DNA of 48,845 nucleotides, from NCBI GenBank assembly GCA_964369525.1, contig CAYJEW010000012.1, forward strand, positions 1 to 48,845. Reading direction: 5' to 3'. Below, piece by piece: positions 18,171 to 26,587 of the stretch. This DNA is from JAAYCI01 sp964369525 (GTDB lineage: Bacteria > Bacillota > Clostridia > Oscillospirales > Ruminococcaceae). A program made the position numbers and the translations under genes. The notes beneath the pieces are model-generated. The model did no database searches. It was not told the origin of the DNA and saw only the letters and a list, made by a program, of their open reading frames with translations. Position 1 is the stretch's first letter, and each line of letters begins with the position of its first letter.

Positions 18171-19373
18171 ATGGGAAAAGCTAAATTTGAACGGAATAAG
18201 CCTCATATTAACATTGGCACCATCGGCCACGTTGACCATGGCAAAACCACGCTGACAGCAGCAATCACAAGGGTACTTAGCCTTAAGGGCGAGGCCGAGT
18301 TTGTAGATTATGCTAGTATCGATAAAGCTCCCGAAGAGCGCGAGCGCGGCATTACCATCAACACAGCCCACGTAGAATACGAAACCGACAACCGCCACTA
18401 CGCTCACGTAGACTGCCCCGGCCATGCTGACTATGTTAAAAACATGATCACCGGCGCAGCTCAAATGGACGGCGCAATTCTGGTTGTATCGGCTGCCGAC
18501 GGCCCAATGCCCCAGACTCGTGAGCACATCGTGCTTGCTCGTCAGGTAGGCGTGCCTTACATTGTTGTTTACATGAATAAGGTAGACCAGGTAGACGACG
18601 AAGAACTACTAGAGCTGGTTGAGATGGAAATCCGCGACCTGCTTTCCATGTACGATTTCCCAGGCGACGATACCCCAATCATCAAAGGTAGCGCGCTGAA
18701 AGCTCTTGAGAGCACTGCAGACGACCAAGCATCCGCTGAATATGCAAGCATCTTCGAGCTGATGGCTGCAGTAGACGAATACATTCCTACCCCAGAGCGT
18801 AAGGAAGACCTTCCTTTCCTAATGCCTGTTGAGGACACCATGACCATCACCGGCCGTGGCACAGTTGCTACAGGTCGTGTAGAGCGTGGTACCATCAAGG
18901 TAGGCGAAGAGGTTGAGCTGGTTGGCCTAGCCGAAGAAATTGGCAAAACCGTTGTTACCGGCCTTGAAATGTTCCGTAAAACTCTGGACGACGCACGTGC
19001 AGGCGACAATGTTGGCGCTCTGCTGCGTGGTGTGTCTCGTGAAGATATCGAGCGTGGCCAGGTTCTGGCAAAGCCCGGTTCTATCAAACCTCACACCAAA
19101 TTCCAAGGTCAAGTATACGTACTGAAAAAAGACGAGGGCGGCCGTCACACAGCTTTCTTTAACAACTACCGTCCCCAGTTCTACTTCCGTACAACCGACG
19201 TAACAGGCGTTATCACACTGCCAGACGGTGTAGAAATGGTTATGCCTGGCGACAACATCGAGATGAATGTTGAGCTTATCACCAACATTGCTATCGAAGA
19301 AGGTCTGCGCTTTGCTATTCGTGAAGGCGGCCGTACTGTTGGCTCGGGCGTTGTAATCAAAATTAACGAGTAA
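18171..19373 (+). CDS. tuf: Translation elongation factor Tu
   Basis: A 400-residue GTPase that delivers aminoacyl-tRNA to the ribosome. It has the P-loop GHVDHGKTTLTAAI, the effector region ERERGITINTAHVEYE, DCPGHADYVKNMITGAAQMD and NKVD, followed by the two beta-barrel domains, including DTMTITGRGTVATGRVERG and a complete C-terminus (GRTVGSGVVIKINE). A strong GAAGGAGG lies upstream of the ATG. It is the last gene of the str operon and is followed within about 12 bases by a terminator. Its codon use is visibly more restricted than in flanking genes, as expected for very high expression. Confidence 0.98.
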   Translation: MGKAKFERNKPHINIGTIGHVDHGKTTLTAAITRVLSLKGEAEFVDYASIDKAPEERERGITINTAHVEYETDNRHYAHVDCPGHADYVKNMITGAAQMDGAILVVSAADGPMPQTREHIVLARQVGVPYIVVYMNKVDQVDDEELLELVEMEIRDLLSMYDFPGDDTPIIKGSALKALESTADDQASAEYASIFELMAAVDEYIPTPERKEDLPFLMPVEDTMTITGRGTVATGRVERGTIKVGEEVELVGLAEEIGKTVVTGLEMFRKTLDDARAGDNVGALLRGVSREDIERGQVLAKPGSIKPHTKFQGQVYVLKKDEGGRHTAFFNNYRPQFYFRTTDVTGVITLPDGVEMVMPGDNIEMNVELITNIAIEEGLRFAIREGGRTVGSGVVIKINE

Positions 19374-19384
19374 TCTTTAATTTT

Positions 19385-19416
19385 AAAAGACCTCCCATAC
19401 TTGGGAGGTCTTTTTC
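19385..19416 (+). terminator. Terminator of the str operon
   Basis: AAAAGACCTCCCA (19385-19397) pairs perfectly with TGGGAGGTCTTTT (19402-19414) around a TACT loop, and the T-run continues. It lies 12 bases after the tuf stop. Confidence 0.92.
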
Positions 19417-19558
19417 TTTGATTAATTGCCAAGCAAATATCACCTAAAATATTAATAGATATAATAAAACAAAGCGCCATTTTCCTCTTTTCGTGGCGGT
19501 CTTTTTATTGTATACTAATAAGATAGCAGTTGCGAAAAGAGATTAGGAGGGCAAAATA

Positions 19559-21088
19559 TTGACGCATCAAACCATAATTATTGCCGACTTCGGAGGGCAG
19601 TACAATCAACTGATAGCCCGCCGCGTGCGAGAAAATAATGTATATTGCGAGGTGGTGCCGTACAAAAAAGCGCTTGCCGCAATACAAGAGAAAAAACCTG
19701 TGGGCATTATCTTCACAGGTGGCCCGGCCAGCGTTTATGCGCAGGGAGCGCCGGATATAGGTAAAGAGGTGTACGATTTAGGCATTCCTATTTTGGGAAT
19801 CTGCTACGGTGCTCAGCTTATGGCACAAGCGCTGGGCGGCAAGGTAGAGCGCCAGCAGCGCCAAGAGTTCGGCAAAATTGAAATAGAGGCCACCGGGGGG
19901 CTCATTAAAAGCGTTATCAACAAAGACGATAGCTGGATGAGCCACAACGACCAAATCACACAGCTCCCCCAAGGCTTTACCACCACAGCCACAAGTGAGC
20001 TTTGCCCACATGCCGCTATAGAAGACGCCGCCCGCAAACTATATGCGGTGCAGTTCCACCCGGAAGTAGAGCATACACCTTTCGGCAAAAAATTCCTAAG
20101 CGCATTTCTGTATGATATTTGCGGCTGCACAGGCGACTGGACAACCGCAAACTATATCGAAGCCACCGTAGAGCAGATACGCCAAACGGTAGGGGAGAAT
20201 GGCAGGGTGCTTTGTGCACTTTCAGGAGGGGTAGACTCCACCGTGTGCGCCAGCCTGGTGCATAAAGCTATCGGCGATAGATTGCACTGCGTTTTTGTAG
20301 ACCATGGCCTAATGCGCAAAAATGAAGGCGATGAGGTAATGCAGGCCCTCGGCCAAGAGTTTCGCCTGAATATCACACGCGTAAATGCAGGCCCAAGATT
20401 TTTGGCAAAACTTGCCGGCGTAACCGACCCCGAGCAGAAACGCAAAATCATCGGCTATGAGTTTATAGAGGTGTTCACAGAGAAGGCAAAAGAGCTGGGG
20501 CAGATGGACTTTTTGCTACAAGGCACTATATATCCCGACATTATTGAAAGCGGCATTGGCGACGCAGCACTAATAAAGAGCCACCACAACGTGGGCGGCC
20601 TTCCGGAAAAACTTGGCTTCACCCTGCTGGAACCACTTCGCCTGCTGTTTAAAGACGAGGTTCGTCAGGTAGGGGCAGAACTGGGAATTCCCGAATACCT
20701 TGTGCAACGCCAGCCGTTCCCAGGCCCTGGGCTTGCAGTGCGCTGCCTTGGCGAGGTAACTGAAGACAAACTGCATATCCTGCGCGAAAGCGATGCAATT
20801 CTGCGTGAAGAGATAGCCGCTGCAGGCCTAAGCCGTGAGATATGGCAGTACTTCACCGTGCTACCAAACCTGCGTAGCGTAGGCGTAATGGGCGACGAAC
20901 GCACATACGCCCACGCTGTAGGCATACGCGCCGTAACCAGTACCGACGCAATGACCTCCGACTGGGCGCGCATACCATACGACGTGCTAGCCCGCATCTC
21001 TAGCCGCATCGTAAACGAAGTAGCCGAGGTGAACCGCATCCTAATGGACGTCACCACAAAACCCCCCAGCACCATCGAGTGGGAGTAA
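19559..21088 (+). CDS. guaA: GMP synthase (glutamine-hydrolysing)
   Basis: A 509-residue two-domain enzyme that converts XMP to GMP using ATP and glutamine. The N-terminal class I amidotransferase domain has the nucleophile in ILGICYGAQLMAQALGG and the His/Glu of VQFHPEVEHT. The synthetase domain has the PP-loop LCALSGGVDSTVCASLVH and the late blocks RQPFPGPGLAVRCLGEV and KPPSTIEWE, so it is full length. The start is TTG at 19559 with AGGAGGG 9 bases before it. It appears to be monocistronic, with its own upstream region after the str terminator. I see no clear purine riboswitch or PurR box in the 140-base leader. Confidence 0.97.
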   Translation: MTHQTIIIADFGGQYNQLIARRVRENNVYCEVVPYKKALAAIQEKKPVGIIFTGGPASVYAQGAPDIGKEVYDLGIPILGICYGAQLMAQALGGKVERQQRQEFGKIEIEATGGLIKSVINKDDSWMSHNDQITQLPQGFTTTATSELCPHAAIEDAARKLYAVQFHPEVEHTPFGKKFLSAFLYDICGCTGDWTTANYIEATVEQIRQTVGENGRVLCALSGGVDSTVCASLVHKAIGDRLHCVFVDHGLMRKNEGDEVMQALGQEFRLNITRVNAGPRFLAKLAGVTDPEQKRKIIGYEFIEVFTEKAKELGQMDFLLQGTIYPDIIESGIGDAALIKSHHNVGGLPEKLGFTLLEPLRLLFKDEVRQVGAELGIPEYLVQRQPFPGPGLAVRCLGEVTEDKLHILRESDAILREEIAAAGLSREIWQYFTVLPNLRSVGVMGDERTYAHAVGIRAVTSTDAMTSDWARIPYDVLARISSRIVNEVAEVNRILMDVTTKPPSTIEWE

Positions 21089-21137
21089 CAAACATCAGTA
21101 TTTTTCATTAAATCATGCAATTTATACTTAAAACCAA

Positions 21138-21165
21138 TTGCATTTCCCATTTAAAATGGTATACT
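21138..21165 (+). promoter_or_regulatory. Promoter of the acetate transporter gene
   Basis: TTGCAT at 21138-21143 and TATACT at 21160-21165 are 16 bases apart, and TG at 21157-21158 makes an extended -10. Transcription would start near 21172, just before a perfect hairpin. Confidence 0.65.
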
Positions 21166-21176
21166 GTTTAAGGGTG

Positions 21177-21219
21177 AAATTAACAGGGGTTATTGCCTAT
21201 CAATAACCCCTGTTAATTT
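21177..21219 (+). repeat. Perfect 18-bp inverted repeat between guaA and the acetate transporter
   Basis: The arms 21177-21194 and 21202-21219 are fully complementary around the 7-base loop GCCTATC, with AGGGGTTATT at the core side of the left arm. The right arm ends in ATTTT, so it may terminate guaA transcription. It also lies at the 5' end of the predicted transporter mRNA, 18 bases before its ribosome site, where it could be a stabilising or regulatory leader structure. Confidence 0.85.
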
Positions 21220-21248
21220 TGGAATTAATTTTGGAATGGAGAGAAAAC

Positions 21249-21800
21249 ATGAACGACAATAAACCCGTTGCAAATCCCGGACCGTTAGGTCTTTTGGGCT
21301 TTGGCATGACAACTATCCTGCTAAACGTACACAACGCCGGCATCACTGAACTTACTATCGTAATCGTAGCTATGGGCTTTGCTCTAGGCGGCCTAGCACA
21401 AATTATCGCAGGCATTATGGAGTTTAAAGCAGGCAATACATTCGGCGCCACTGCATTCACCGCATACGGCTGCTTTTGGTGGTCGCTCATCATCATATGG
21501 GCTCTTCCCACATCGGTAGCAGGGGCCGACAAATTCTCAATGGGCGTATACTTGCTACTTTGGGGCATCTTTACGCTAGGTATGTTTGTAGGCGCGCTCA
21601 CCCACAACACCATCACTAAGGTTGTGTTCGGCTCGCTCACATTATTGTTTTTCCTTTTGGCAATTGGAGACTTCACCCACAACCCAACCATCACCGTCAT
21701 CGCAGGTGTTGTAGGCATCTTCTGCGGAGCCAGTGCTATGTATAGCGCCATTGGCCAGGTTGTAAACAACGAGCACAAAAAAGAAATATTCAAGCTGTAA
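21249..21800 (+). CDS. SatP/GPR1-FUN34-YaaH family acetate (succinate) transporter
   Basis: A 183-residue protein with six membrane helices. The signature NPGPLGLLGFGMTT near the N-terminus corresponds to the NPAPLGL motif of acetate channels and transporters, and AGIMEFKAGNTFGATAF with YGCFWWSLI are further family blocks. Members pass acetate and sometimes succinate with protons. ATG 21249 is chosen over 21219 because GGAGAG precedes it and the preceding codons overlap the hairpin region. It has its own promoter and terminator. In an acid-producing anaerobe it may work for acetate uptake or release; the direction is not shown by sequence. Confidence 0.92.
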   Translation: MNDNKPVANPGPLGLLGFGMTTILLNVHNAGITELTIVIVAMGFALGGLAQIIAGIMEFKAGNTFGATAFTAYGCFWWSLIIIWALPTSVAGADKFSMGVYLLLWGIFTLGMFVGALTHNTITKVVFGSLTLLFFLLAIGDFTHNPTITVIAGVVGIFCGASAMYSAIGQVVNNEHKKEIFKL

Positions 21801-21818
21801 ATAACACTAAAATTAAAC

Positions 21819-21857
21819 AAATCGGCAATGTGAAATACTCACACTGCCGATTTTTTT
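21819..21857 (+). terminator. Terminator after the acetate transporter
   Basis: AAATCGGCAATGTGA pairs with TCACACTGCCGATTT with one mismatch around a 5-base loop, followed by a run of T. It lies 18 bases after the stop. Confidence 0.88.
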
Positions 21858-21972
21858 ATACCCCAAAATGCATTACCGCATAACTCCAAAGCCGTACCAC
21901 CACTAAACCCTACCACCATCGCCTAAAACAATTCAATACACTCAATCCATACTTGAAAACCCACACCTGACG

Positions 21973-23526
21973 CTATGCGCCGTTTTCTTCGTTGTGGCGC
22001 TTTTTAAGCCGCCGGCTCCAAGCGCTTGGCAAAAGCATGTCGGCCGATATCTTGCTACCCAAATCGTTTTCTACAGCCTTGCATATTGAAACACAACAAA
22101 CAATACCGCCTAAAATAAATATAGCGTAGTAGTTAAGCAGATATCTTGTTCCCGCCTCCCAAAGAAGCAGAAACAAAAACATCCCAAACGCCGATATATG
22201 AAACGGCAAAAATTCGTGCCTTCGTAACCTTAAAGATATATACCCACCCAAAGCCAAAAAACTCATTATCACTATGTGATAGCCCTGTATGATGTGATTG
22301 TATATATCGTTATATCTGCCGTCACTACCCAGTATCATCGCGCGCGACTGCTGGTTCATGGGTGAGAGAACCGTAGTGTTTTCATAGTCCAGCCCGCCGC
22401 TACCAAAACTGCGCAAAGCCTTTTTGTTCAAAAACTCAATGTACCCCAAAACGCCTTTTTCCTTAAGCCGCTCGGTCAACAAAAACATGGCAAGCTCCTG
22501 CTTTTCCTCCTGCGTTTCTTGCGACCATATATACTGTATATCTCCTGCGTTGTAAGAGCCATCGGTAGCAAGCCCCATCGCAATCCAGCCAATAAACGGT
22601 GTTCGCAGCTCCTGCGCCAGCTCTTCGTCCAGAATATTTCTGTACATAAACCCGTCTATCACAAAGCTTACCAGCCCAAAAGAAAGCAACACGCTTATGC
22701 TACACGCCAGTATTTTCAAAAACTTTTTGTTCAGCAAAAAGTATATTACCACTGCAATAAACGCTATAATAACCGAAAGCTTAATCTTTGTGCCAAGCCC
22801 GGCAAACGCCCCAAGCGCCACTATGTACATAATCATATGGCTTCGTTTTTCTGTCCTAAACACCTTAATTGAAAAAAATATAACAGCCAAAGGGAACAGC
22901 ATGCTGGTGGTGTCGGTATAAAAAACAGAGATATAGGTGTGTAACGGTAAACACAGGTACAAAATCGCCAGCGAAAAAAACGCAATTTTTTTACCCGCAA
23001 GCTCTTTTGCGTTCAAAAATACAAACAGGTAGGCTGTCTGTATGCAAATAGCGTTCAGCACAGCGCCAACAATAAAAAAGTTTGTAACCCCAAGGCGGTT
23101 AAATATCCTAAACACAAACTGCAATATTATCGTAAGCGGCATGTTGTTAGGGTACTTATAAAAGTAGTCAAGGTATGGGTCCAGTATTTCGCCGGTTACA
23201 GTGTAGTTGTATGCGCCTGTAAACACCAGCGCAAAATCTTTCACAGGGTAGGTGGCGGTAAAGTAGTATACTACTACCTGGGTAGCGCTTAAAACTATAA
23301 AAAAAGCAATAAGCGCCTTTGCAGTATTTGCACTCAGCCAGCGTTCCCACCGCGTAACAAGTTTGAATATACCAAAAAATAGCAAAGCCCACACAGCCGC
23401 CACGGGTAGCACAATATACCACTTATAGTCAAAGAAAAAATTGGTAAACACAATCTGAAACGTCAGCAGGCAAAATGCAAACGTAAACACAATATAGAAT
23501 ATATTGGTGAGCTTGTTTTTTAGCAT
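21973..23526 (-). CDS. Polytopic membrane protein, probable GT-C type glycosyltransferase
   Basis: A 517-residue protein with about 11-12 hydrophobic segments. A large loop after the second or third helix contains TGEILDPYLDYFYKYPNNMP, and the YKYPNN(M/L)P arrangement is typical of GT39-like mannosyltransferase relatives, which take sugars from polyprenyl-phosphate donors and act on the outer membrane face. The C-terminal 50 residues are polar (KISADMLLPSAWSRRLKKRH). The start ATG is followed by KNKLTNIFYIV; the ribosome site is modest (GAGGGT). No sugar-pathway genes are adjacent, so the acceptor is unknown. It is a single leftward gene between two rightward units. Confidence 0.6.
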   Translation of the reverse strand: MLKNKLTNIFYIVFTFAFCLLTFQIVFTNFFFDYKWYIVLPVAAVWALLFFGIFKLVTRWERWLSANTAKALIAFFIVLSATQVVVYYFTATYPVKDFALVFTGAYNYTVTGEILDPYLDYFYKYPNNMPLTIILQFVFRIFNRLGVTNFFIVGAVLNAICIQTAYLFVFLNAKELAGKKIAFFSLAILYLCLPLHTYISVFYTDTTSMLFPLAVIFFSIKVFRTEKRSHMIMYIVALGAFAGLGTKIKLSVIIAFIAVVIYFLLNKKFLKILACSISVLLSFGLVSFVIDGFMYRNILDEELAQELRTPFIGWIAMGLATDGSYNAGDIQYIWSQETQEEKQELAMFLLTERLKEKGVLGYIEFLNKKALRSFGSGGLDYENTTVLSPMNQQSRAMILGSDGRYNDIYNHIIQGYHIVIMSFLALGGYISLRLRRHEFLPFHISAFGMFLFLLLWEAGTRYLLNYYAIFILGGIVCCVSICKAVENDLGSKISADMLLPSAWSRRLKKRHNEENGA

Positions 23527-23860
23527 GTTACCCTCACAAAATTCAAAACATCAAGTAAAGTTAAAAAGCTTTACAAATGCAGCTTACGCCTGCATAACCT
23601 TCAAGCATAGGCAAACATATAACCAAAATATATTATAGCATAGAATTGCTATATACAAGCAGTGTTTTTAAGCCGGATAGCAACAAAAGAGTGATTTAGG
23701 CGGCAAAACTTGATATACTGTTTACAGATATTAAAATTAATCCCCGTACCCACCACTGCTATTTATAACGTGCTCTCGCCACCTGCTTGGCAACAGAGCA
23801 AATATACAATAGCCATTATGTAAAATATTACCCCCACACACCCAAAAAGGAGCAATCGCA
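23527..23860. other. Divergent intergenic region with a probable rightward promoter
   Basis: These 334 AT-rich bases hold no gene. On the plus strand GTGATT (23691-23696) and TATACT (23714-23719) are 17 bases apart, and TG at 23711-23712 makes an extended -10. This is a probable promoter for the kinase gene, with a leader of about 135 bases. I see no strong hairpin in it. Confidence 0.45.
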
Positions 23861-24955
23861 TTGCAAACCATAAAAGAACTAATTTTACAACACATTTCTC
23901 GCTACCCTGAAATGCAACCTCAAGACTGCATTAAACTGCTTTACCAAAGCGAGATGGGCGGTGGTCATTTAATTAATCAGCAAGCCATCTTTGCCGAAAA
24001 CCTGCAAAAAGAAATAGCCGAGGCCGCCTCCCACGGCACCGACGCGCCCGTGGAAATCGAGCGGATAGGCAAAGATGTATACCGCCTTTACCTGTCGTCG
24101 CTACAATCCACCAGCCTAAATGTAACCACATTAACCTGCCTGTGTACGCTCAGTGCGCAACAGCATCAGGGGAGCCTTGCTACCCTCACCGAAAAACTAA
24201 ACGAGCTATGCTTAATGCAGCAGCAGGGCCTGTTACCATACCCTAAAGACAGCGTGCGCACGCAGGTAGACGCATACCTCAGCAGTGGTGCACCGCCCAT
24301 AAGCCACAGCGAACGGTATAGGCAGTGCTACCGTCCACACTATCGCCTGCTTAGCATGCAGGCGGCGCTGTTTTTGCCTGTTTTTGCCGCCATAGATAAA
24401 GGCATGGCATCCAAAGCCAACATTATGGTAGCAATAGAGGGCATGGCAAGCGCAGGCAAAAGCACACTTGCAGATATGTTGCAAGCGGTATATGGCTGTG
24501 CGGTTATCCATGCCGACGATTTTTTCCTACAACCACCAATGCGTACGCCACAGCGCTTACAACAGCCGGGCGGCAATATTGACTACGAGCGCATGGCGCC
24601 TGTGCTAAAAACCGCGTCGACAGGGCAGGGGGTGCGCTATTATCCCTACAACTGCCAAACAGCAAGCATGGGCGAAGAGGTATCGCTACCTCCGTCTAAT
24701 ATCGTGGTGGTAGAGGGTGTATACTCCATGCATCCAAGCTTTAATATAAAATACGACGTGGGTGTGTTTTTGCATCTTGACGCAACACAGCAAACACAGC
24801 GTATACTACAGCGTAGCGGCCCCCAGCTCGCCGCCCGCTTTGCAGAAGAATGGATACCGATGGAAAACAGCTACTTCACCCACTTTGACGTGCAGTCTGC
24901 CTGCGATGTGGTGGTAGACACAACCGTCCTAACAAACCACCCAAGCAGTAATTAG
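23861..24955 (+). CDS. Uridine kinase-type P-loop kinase with an added N-terminal domain
   Basis: A 364-residue protein. The C-terminal half has the Walker A motif GMASAGKS (residues 194-201), then VIHADDFFLQPPMRTPQR and IVVVEGVYSMHPSF, the layout of uridine kinase and phosphoribulokinase-like enzymes that phosphorylate small hydroxyl substrates. The N-terminal 170 residues carry EMGGGHLI, ERIGKDVYRLYLSS and HSERYRQCYRPHYRLL, none of which belong to the kinase fold; I do not recognise this domain. The start is TTG 23861 with AAAAAGGAG 8 bases before it. The gene stands alone and is closed by a perfect hairpin. The substrate, whether uridine or another nucleoside or sugar, is not determined. 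Confidence 0.75.
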   Translation: MQTIKELILQHISRYPEMQPQDCIKLLYQSEMGGGHLINQQAIFAENLQKEIAEAASHGTDAPVEIERIGKDVYRLYLSSLQSTSLNVTTLTCLCTLSAQQHQGSLATLTEKLNELCLMQQQGLLPYPKDSVRTQVDAYLSSGAPPISHSERYRQCYRPHYRLLSMQAALFLPVFAAIDKGMASKANIMVAIEGMASAGKSTLADMLQAVYGCAVIHADDFFLQPPMRTPQRLQQPGGNIDYERMAPVLKTASTGQGVRYYPYNCQTASMGEEVSLPPSNIVVVEGVYSMHPSFNIKYDVGVFLHLDATQQTQRILQRSGPQLAARFAEEWIPMENSYFTHFDVQSACDVVVDTTVLTNHPSSN

Positions 24956-25024
24956 GCATAAAGCAAGTGCCTTACCGTCATGCTAAGCCCTGCTGTAACA
25001 TTAAATAGAAGCGTACACAAAAAT

Positions 25025-25058
25025 AAATGAGCACCCCATCACAATGGGGTGCTCATTT
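25025..25058. terminator. Bidirectional terminator between two convergent genes
   Basis: AAATGAGCACCCCA (25025-25038) pairs perfectly with TGGGGTGCTCATTT (25045-25058) around TCACAA. It lies between the rightward kinase gene and the leftward DUF2156 gene and could serve both. Confidence 0.75.
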
Positions 25059-25096
25059 GGTGAATGGTTTCTGTAAAGCGCATAGGCTTTGCAGTG

Positions 25097-25990
25097 CTAC
25101 CGCCGTACTGTTGCGGTAAACTTCATGCGCAAAACTTCTGGGCGGTATGATAGCTTCGCCTTTCTCAGTCCCTCAATGCCCATGTCCTCTTCACGGTTTA
25201 TGTAAACCATGTCAGCAAGCTCAGCTTCCACAAAAGTTTTGTTTATCATCTGGTAAACACCGGCAAAGTTTGTGTTGCACTTTTCTATGTGTACCACAGC
25301 CAGCTCCTCCGTGGCCTGTGTGGCCACCGTAAATCCGGCCACCTCTTTGTCCACATACAATATGCCGCCTAAAACCCCAAGCGCCTCATAATTATCCAGC
25401 ACCCGCCGTATAGCGGCAGTCTCTGCCACTAGTGAGCGTGCCTGCTCTTCGTTATCGCTCTTTTTGCTCCACCCAAGGTGAAACTCCCACACCTTGTGCT
25501 TGTTTTTGGCGGTTATGCGCTCAAAAGAATAGTCGTCGCCATACTTGCCCAAAAACCTATTAACAAAATTGCGCTTAAGCTGTAGCTTTTTGCCCGAAAG
25601 TGTCCGCAGGCGCTCGGCCAGATACACATAGTCGGCCGCATCACGCATCTCGGTAAAATCAAAATGGTTTGGCATAGCTTTCTCAATAGCCTGCTTTGCC
25701 TCATCGGTAATAGACACAATCTGAATTTCGTCACCAAAATTCTCGTGTAGCTTAGCAATAGCTTTTTCAAGCCGTCCAAACCCAACAGGGCATATAAAAT
25801 AGTCGCGTCCGTCGTGCATATAGTTGCTTTTAAGGTATAAAAACTCGCCATCCTCAAAAAACTTTGTGTTGTAATACTCCTGCCACATAAAAATAGTGGT
25901 AAAGCAATGTTCCGAAATTCCTAAGTTTCCTGCCTTTAAGTACTTGTCTATAACGGGCTTGTCTTCAATAGATATCTGCTTAAATTCCAA
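25097..25990 (-). CDS. DUF2156 / phosphatidylglycerol lysyltransferase C-terminal-like protein
   Basis: A 297-residue soluble protein of the DUF2156 type, which has a tandem acetyltransferase-like (GNAT) fold. It begins with MEFKQISIEDKPVIDKYLK, has SEHCFTTIFMWQEYYNTKF, and ends with VYINREEDMGIEGLRKAKLSYRPE, the conserved YxNREEDxGxxGLRxAKxSYxP block of the family. The related domain in MprF uses aminoacyl-tRNA to modify lipids, but this copy lacks the membrane part, and free-standing versions have no settled role. It is the last gene of a leftward set, 71 bases after the flavodoxin-like gene. The weak ribosome site means separate expression is possible. Confidence 0.8.
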   Translation of the reverse strand: MEFKQISIEDKPVIDKYLKAGNLGISEHCFTTIFMWQEYYNTKFFEDGEFLYLKSNYMHDGRDYFICPVGFGRLEKAIAKLHENFGDEIQIVSITDEAKQAIEKAMPNHFDFTEMRDAADYVYLAERLRTLSGKKLQLKRNFVNRFLGKYGDDYSFERITAKNKHKVWEFHLGWSKKSDNEEQARSLVAETAAIRRVLDNYEALGVLGGILYVDKEVAGFTVATQATEELAVVHIEKCNTNFAGVYQMINKTFVEAELADMVYINREEDMGIEGLRKAKLSYRPEVLRMKFTATVRR

Positions 25991-26061
25991 AAGGTACCTC
26001 GTTTTCGCTGGGGAATGTGCTAAATAATAATCGTAACAATAAAATACTTATTGCACCACTG

Positions 26062-26559
26062 CTATTCAGGAGCACCAAAAATTTCTATGGTTTTTTGCGC
26101 CATACGTTTGCCATACTCGTCAAAATATGCTTTGGTATCGTCAAGCTGCTTGCCAAGGCCCACAGGCCCCAGATGCACAACAGGTAGGCCAAATGCCGCA
26201 CCGCCGGAATAGGTTAACATACCTTTAACCATCATAGCGTTCAGCATGGTGTTAATGCCCAGCTCGCCGCCGCCGTGCACATAGTTTGCAGTGGCAAAAG
26301 CGCCCCCCAGCTTATTTGCAGGCTTACATGCCGAAAATTCGCCCTGTATCCAGGTTAACATGGCGGCGGTAACGTTTGCGGCGTATATGGGGCTGCCTAG
26401 TATAATGCACTTGCTTTCCGCCACATACTGCACATCTACCTCGTCAATCGAGAAAGCCTTAGCCTCTATACCTGTAACGGTGTTCATAGAGTTTGCAATC
26501 AGCTCGGCCATGCCTTTAGTGTTTCCGCTAACCGAATGGTAAATAATACTTGCCTTCAT
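26062..26559 (-). CDS. Flavodoxin-fold NAD(P)H-dependent oxidoreductase or flavodoxin
   Basis: A 165-residue protein with the FMN phosphate loop near the N-terminus, IIYHSVSGNTKGMAELI (T/S-x-T/S-G-N-T), followed by ILGSPIYAANVTAAMLTW and FATANYVHGGGELGINTML, which line the isoalloxazine ring in flavodoxin and WrbA-like proteins. The GGGE segment is common in the NAD(P)H:quinone or flavodoxin_2 groups. Expected cofactor: FMN. Function: electron carrier or quinone/flavin reductase, unresolved. It starts 28 bases after the stop of the upstream flavoprotein gene, so the two are probably one operon below a TetR regulator. Confidence 0.82.
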   Translation of the reverse strand: MKASIIYHSVSGNTKGMAELIANSMNTVTGIEAKAFSIDEVDVQYVAESKCIILGSPIYAANVTAAMLTWIQGEFSACKPANKLGGAFATANYVHGGGELGINTMLNAMMVKGMLTYSGGAAFGLPVVHLGPVGLGKQLDDTKAYFDEYGKRMAQKTIEIFGAPE

Positions 26560-26587
26560 AATATATTCCTCTTTTCTTTTTTATATA

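Noticed and set aside
19417..19558. Purine riboswitch or PurR box before guaA
   Set aside because: The leader is short and shows no three-way junction core or box sequence; the nearby GCGCCA/TGGCGG pairing is weak.
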